A DNA stretch of 46,399 nt from Rubrivivax sp. (GTDB lineage: Bacteria; Pseudomonadota; Gammaproteobacteria; Burkholderiales; Burkholderiaceae_C), in the NCBI GenBank assembly GCA_027487585.1, contig JAIYDH010000307.1, positions 1 to 46,399 on the forward strand, in the 5' to 3' direction. Below, piece by piece: positions 43,136-46,399 of this stretch. The notes beneath the pieces are model-generated. The model had not been told where the DNA came from. It did no database searches and saw only the letters and a list, made by a program, of their open reading frames with translations. The position numbers and the translations under genes were made by a program. The number at the start of each line of letters is the position of its first letter. The first letter of the stretch is position 1.

Positions 43136-43290
43136 GCTTGTGAAGCATCCCGGCGCGTCCGAGCGGGCGTCCGAAACGGTGTCGATCTAGGCGCAAAGCG
43201 CAGCCGTAGCCCGGGCTACGGCGAGCATTTGCAACGACGAGCGGCGCCGTTTCGGGCGCACGAGCGGGCGTGACGGAATACTTCACAAGC
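43136..43290. repeat. 155-base nested palindromic (MITE/REP-like) element, long copy
   Basis: Outer arms GCTTGTGAAGCATCCCG (43136-43152) and CGGAATACTTCACAAGC (43274-43290) pair with two mismatches. Inside lie 11-base direct repeats CGAGCGGGCGT (43160-43170 and 43261-43271), a second inverted pair CCGAAACGG/CCGTTTCGG (43171-43179, 43247-43255), and a perfect 20-base central palindrome (43203-43222). CTCAG occurs just outside both ends and could be a target duplication. No open frame is inside. It ends two bases before the FemAB stop codon. Confidence 0.88.
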
Positions 43291-43292
43291 TC

Positions 43293-44336
43293 TCAGCCGA
43301 GACTCTTGACGATGAACGGCCCCAGCCAGTTGGCCAGGCCCAGCGGCAGCCGGCGCCAGCCTTCGATCATCAGCCGGTACTTCGCGTTGGTCGGGTTGTT
43401 CTGGGGCACGGTGTCGCGCTTGTAGAGGCGGTACTCGTAATGAAGGGGCTCTGGCTCGAAGCCCCAGTTCTTCTTGAAGTCGAAGGGGCCGGTGCCGCGC
43501 TTGCTGCGGCCGTAGTCGAACATGGTGCAGCCTCGCGCCGCCGCACGGCGCATCAGCTCCCAGTATTTGAAGTCATTGGCCGCCAGCCCGCGGGCGGCTT
43601 CGTCGTCGCCTGCATAGTAGGGCAGCACTTCGTCACGGAAGTAGAAGCTGACCACGCTCGACAACAGTCGCCCCTCGGATGAGGTGACCGTGAGGACTTC
43701 GCAGTCGGTGCCGAACTCGCGCTTCAGCGTCTCGAACCAGCGCTTGGGCAGCGCGGGCGTGCCATGGCGGTGCACGTTGTCGGCGTACAGCGCGAAGAAG
43801 CGCTCCATGCCGTCGTCCTGCGTGGCCACCAGGCCGTTCTTGATGCCCTTGCGCACCATCGCGCGCTGCTTGCGCGGGATGGCATTCATGTTGGCCTCGT
43901 CGTCGGCCGTGATGGCCTTGCGGAAGCAGACGTACAGGTCCTGCTCAGGCCAGTCGGGGTGGCGCCGCGTGGTGTGGCGCAATTCCAGGTGCGGCACGTC
44001 GAGCTTGCGCGCAAGCGCATCGGCCGCGGCCACCAGGGCTTGCGCGCTGGCCTCGTCGGCCGCCGCCACGCCGCCATACACGCAAAAGGGCAGGCTGGTC
44101 AGCGAGTTGCCAAACAGGCGGCTTTTCACGTGCGCGAGCGGCAATACGCCGGTGATGCGCCCCCCCTGCGTGGCCTGCAGAAAATGGGTTTCGTGGCCAA
44201 ACACGCTCTCCAGCGCCCGGCCCCAGCCGCTGAGGTGACAAAAGCGCGCCTCAGGGCAATCGCGCACGAAGGCGTCCCAGCGCGATGCCGCGGTGGCGTC
44301 GCCTACCGAGAGGCGATCGACCTGCACGCTGTTCAC
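43293..44336 (-). CDS. FemAB-like protein, XrtA/PEP-CTERM system-associated
   Basis: A double-GNAT-fold protein of the FemAB type, 347 residues, GTG start. RFCHLSGWGRALESVFGHET, GVLPLAHVKSRLFGNSLTSL and PFCVYGG mark the first half. AIPRKQRAMVRKGIKNGL, YADNVHRHGTPALPKRWFET and CTMFDYGRSKRGTGPFDFKK mark the second, all typical of the exosortase-A-linked family. FemAB proteins transfer amino acids from aminoacyl-tRNA to peptidoglycan peptides; here an amino-acyl or peptide substituent on the polysaccharide or its carrier is the natural guess. It starts three bases after the deacetylase stop. Confidence 0.93.
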   Translation of the reverse strand: MNSVQVDRLSVGDATAASRWDAFVRDCPEARFCHLSGWGRALESVFGHETHFLQATQGGRITGVLPLAHVKSRLFGNSLTSLPFCVYGGVAAADEASAQALVAAADALARKLDVPHLELRHTTRRHPDWPEQDLYVCFRKAITADDEANMNAIPRKQRAMVRKGIKNGLVATQDDGMERFFALYADNVHRHGTPALPKRWFETLKREFGTDCEVLTVTSSEGRLLSSVVSFYFRDEVLPYYAGDDEAARGLAANDFKYWELMRRAAARGCTMFDYGRSKRGTGPFDFKKNWGFEPEPLHYEYRLYKRDTVPQNNPTNAKYRLMIEGWRRLPLGLANWLGPFIVKSLG

Positions 44337-44339
44337 GCT

Positions 44340-45296
44340 TCAGCCGCGGGCCGTGGCCGGCGTGCGAGGGTGGGCAGCAGTGGCCCGGGTGGGCGGCCGG
44401 CTGGCGGCGCCGCCGCCGAGGAAGATCTGGTCCATGCGGCCCCAGCGGAAATCGGCCAGCAGCTGCTGCAGCCGGCTTTCCATGCGGCCGATGTTCACGT
44501 AGTGGCGGAACCGGCTCTTCGCGTCGATGCCGGCCACGCGCGGCTGGCCCGCATCGATCTCCCAGGGGTGGAAGTAGAAGACGGCCGACTCGACGTCGTC
44601 ACGATTGACCTTGCCGATCATCCAGCGCGAGACGGCATACGGCAGCAGCCTGAAGTAGCCCCCACCGCTGGAAGGCAGGTTGCGGTTGAACAGCCGCAGC
44701 GTCGTCACCGGCACCTCGAGCAGGCCGTTGGGCAGCCGGTACGCAAAGCGCGGCGAATCGGGCATGCCGTAGTGGTCGTGCTTGATGGGGTAGATGCTGC
44801 TGCTGTAGTGGTAGCCGGCCTCGGCCAGCGCGTCGAAAGCCCAGAGGTTGGCGCTACCGATCGAGAAGCTCGGCGCGCGGTAGCCGCGCACGGCACGGCC
44901 GCCCAGGTCTTCGAGGATGGCCTTGGCGCGGCTCACGTCGGCGTGGAAGGCAGCGCGGTTGAGATCGCTCGCGCGCTCGTGGCCATAGCCGTGGCTGGCC
45001 AGCTCGTGGCCCTGTTCGACGATGTCGCGCACCAGCTGCGGGTAGCGCTCGGCGATCCAGCCGAGGGTGAAGAACGTGGCCTTCACGTCGCGCCCGGCCA
45101 ACAGCTCGAGGATACGGCTCACGTTGCGCTCGACGCGGCACTCGCGGGTGTCCCACTCGTCGCGCCGGATGTAGGGCGCAAATGCGGAGACCTGGAAGTA
45201 GTCTTCGACGTCGATCGTCAGGGCATTGATGGGCCCCGACGGCGGCGGGGCCACGGGCTTGTGAACGGGCTTCGAAACGGATACGTGCGCGGGCAT
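44340..45296 (-). CDS. Polysaccharide deacetylase, XrtA-type
   Basis: A NodB-fold deacetylase of 318 residues. The family opening is NALTIDVEDYFQVSAF (DVED at 29-32). The metal histidines lie in HELASHGYGHE (H102, H106), and RGYRAPSFSIGSANLWAFD, SSIYPIKHDHYGMPDSPRF and FYFHPWEIDAGQPR complete the active-site blocks. The ATG at 45296 was chosen because the 12 preceding residues are basic and overlap little else. It is 11 bases downstream of wecB. There is no obvious signal peptide, so it may act on cytoplasmic intermediates such as an N-acetylated lipid-linked sugar. Confidence 0.95.
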   Translation of the reverse strand: MPAHVSVSKPVHKPVAPPPSGPINALTIDVEDYFQVSAFAPYIRRDEWDTRECRVERNVSRILELLAGRDVKATFFTLGWIAERYPQLVRDIVEQGHELASHGYGHERASDLNRAAFHADVSRAKAILEDLGGRAVRGYRAPSFSIGSANLWAFDALAEAGYHYSSSIYPIKHDHYGMPDSPRFAYRLPNGLLEVPVTTLRLFNRNLPSSGGGYFRLLPYAVSRWMIGKVNRDDVESAVFYFHPWEIDAGQPRVAGIDAKSRFRHYVNIGRMESRLQQLLADFRWGRMDQIFLGGGAASRPPTRATAAHPRTPATARG

Positions 45297-45307
45297 GGCG
45301 CGGATTG

Positions 45308-46399
45308 TCAGCCTGCACCTGCGCGCAGCCATCGGTACAAATCGGCAGCGATGCGCTCGGCGGCATGCCCGTCCCAGTTTTCAGGAACACGGCCACTCTT
45401 GCCACGCCCGGCCAGGATGGCGCTCACGCCGTCGCGGATGGCCTGCACGTCGCGCCCGACCATGGTGTTGGTGCCCTCGTCCACGGTGATGGGGCGCTCG
45501 GTGTTCTCGCGCAGCGTCAGGCAGGGCACGCCCAGGGCGGTGGTCTCTTCCTGCAGGCCGCCGCTGTCGGTGAGCACCACGGTGGCGCCGGCCATCAGGC
45601 CCAGCATCTCAAGATAGCCCTGGGGCGGCAGCAAGGCCATGCGGCCGTGGTCGACCAGGTGCTGCAGCCCGAAGCGCTCGATGTTGGCGCGGGTGCGCGG
45701 GTGCAGCGCGAACACCAGCGGCAGACGCTCCGATACCTCGCGCAGCACGCCGAGCAGGCTTTGCAGCGCCGCTGCGTCGTCCACGTTGCTGGGCCGGTGC
45801 AGCGTGACCACGCCGTAGCCGCCGGCGCCCTGCACCAGGGCCGGGCTGGCGCCATGCGCCGCCAGCGTATCGGCAGGCTTCCTGGCGTGGGGCTTGTTGG
45901 ACAGCAGCGAGTCGATCATCACATTGCCGGCAAAACACACGCGCTCCTCGGACACCCCCTCGCGCAGCAGATTGGCCAGCGCGCTGCGCTCGGTGGTGTA
46001 CAGACGGTCGGCCACTTGGTCGGTGAGCACGCGGTTGATCTCTTCGGGCATGCGCCGGTCCCAGCTGCGCAAGCCGGCCTCCACGTGCACCACCGGCACG
46101 CCCTTCTTCACCGCCACCAGTGTGCAGGCGAGCGTGGAGTTCACGTCACCGACCACGAGCACGCAGCTGGGCTTGCGTTCGTCCATGGCGGGTTCGAAGC
46201 GCTTCATCACCTCGGCCGTCTGCACGGCATGGCTGCCGGAGCCGACCTCGAGGTTGATGTCGGGGCGCGGCAGGCGCAAATCGGCGAAGAGCTGGTCGCT
46301 CATGCTGGCGTCGTAGTGCTGGCCGGTGTGCACCAGCAACGCCGGCAGCGGCGGCTGGTGCTGCGCCAGCGCGCGCAGGATGGGCGCCATCTTCATGAA
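45308..46399 (-). CDS. wecB: UDP-N-acetylglucosamine 2-epimerase (non-hydrolysing), cut by right edge
   Basis: The frame is open to the window edge. The first visible residues FMKMAPILRAL correspond to the conserved T-R-P-E-x-x-K-M-A-P segment near the N-terminus, so only about 10-20 residues are missing and the internal Met at 46396 is not the start. Family marks are VHTGQHYDASMSDQLF, VVGDVNSTLACTLVAVKKG, HVEAGLRSWDRRMPEEINR and TDSGGLQEETTALGVPCLTL. It interconverts UDP-GlcNAc and UDP-ManNAc. Together with the UDP-sugar dehydrogenase at 38978-40258 it could feed UDP-ManNAcA, if that enzyme accepts ManNAc. Confidence 0.96.
   Translation of the reverse strand, partial: FMKMAPILRALAQHQPPLPALLVHTGQHYDASMSDQLFADLRLPRPDINLEVGSGSHAVQTAEVMKRFEPAMDERKPSCVLVVGDVNSTLACTLVAVKKGVPVVHVEAGLRSWDRRMPEEINRVLTDQVADRLYTTERSALANLLREGVSEERVCFAGNVMIDSLLSNKPHARKPADTLAAHGASPALVQGAGGYGVVTLHRPSNVDDAAALQSLLGVLREVSERLPLVFALHPRTRANIERFGLQHLVDHGRMALLPPQGYLEMLGLMAGATVVLTDSGGLQEETTALGVPCLTLRENTERPITVDEGTNTMVGRDVQAIRDGVSAILAGRGKSGRVPENWDGHAAERIAADLYRWLRAGAG

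Overview
The window is high-GC DNA, almost certainly from a betaproteobacterium of the order Burkholderiales. The Rubrivivax/Leptothrix/Aquincola-type families fit best. The basis is family recognition (DUF1631 next to secF-secD-yajC, and the typical betaproteobacterial exosortase A gene set), not a database search. Most of the window is one large locus for an exopolysaccharide coupled to exosortase A (XrtA/EpsH) and the PEP-CTERM protein-sorting system. The locus runs off the right edge.

Layout. (1) 1-4633, minus strand: housekeeping yajC-secD-secF and a DUF1631 protein cut by the left edge. (2) 4815-5041: a decayed C-terminal remnant of a UDP-glucuronate decarboxylase-like gene at the junction between the sec genes and the exosortase locus. 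(3) 5021-10293, minus: AMP-forming ligase, PLP decarboxylase and a triple-VanZ membrane protein. Divergent from them, 10520-14337, plus: acyl carrier protein, two alpha/beta hydrolases, a GNAT-like protein and a secreted TPR protein. The ligase, decarboxylase, carrier protein and hydrolases are the conserved but biochemically unexplained small-molecule module of XrtA loci. (4) 14358-20547: a lone minus-strand methyltransferase; then, on the plus strand, an asparagine-synthetase homologue without the glutaminase cysteine, a GT2 glycosyltransferase and a Wzx-like flippase, all with 4-base overlaps; then a frameshifted methyltransferase. (5) 20534-25694, minus: GT39-type transferase and a WecE/GtrA/WecD/polyprenyl-GT2 group that points to an N-acetylated 4-amino-4,6-dideoxy sugar. 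By eye this segment is less GC-rich than its surroundings. (6) 25993-34234, minus: beta-propeller Tat-type lipoprotein, an unknown protein, polysaccharide deacetylase, exosortase-type O-glycosylation ligase, CapK-like adenylating enzyme and a GT4. (7) 34399-46399, minus: the XrtA core, with three family-specific glycosyltransferases, a complete AsnB-type amidotransferase, TviB-type UDP-sugar dehydrogenase, exosortase A fused to EpsI, a FemAB-like protein, an XrtA-type deacetylase and WecB (cut by the right edge).

How the parts may work together (inference). WecB and TviB supply amino sugars and uronic acids. AsnB-type enzymes may amidate carboxyl groups. The WecE/WecD pair makes an acetylated amino-deoxy sugar. 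The GTs assemble the repeat unit, the flippase exports it, and the O-ligase and XrtA/EpsI act at the outer face of the inner membrane. No PEP-CTERM substrate protein, PrsK/PrsR regulator, initiating sugar transferase or chain-length protein is in the window; these probably lie beyond the right edge.

Non-coding points of interest. A nested-palindrome mobile-like element occurs once in a long form (43136-43290) and once in an exactly internally deleted short form (10770-10825). Two gene gaps carry REP-like repeats. A good sigma-54-type promoter match precedes the 4-amino-sugar operon.
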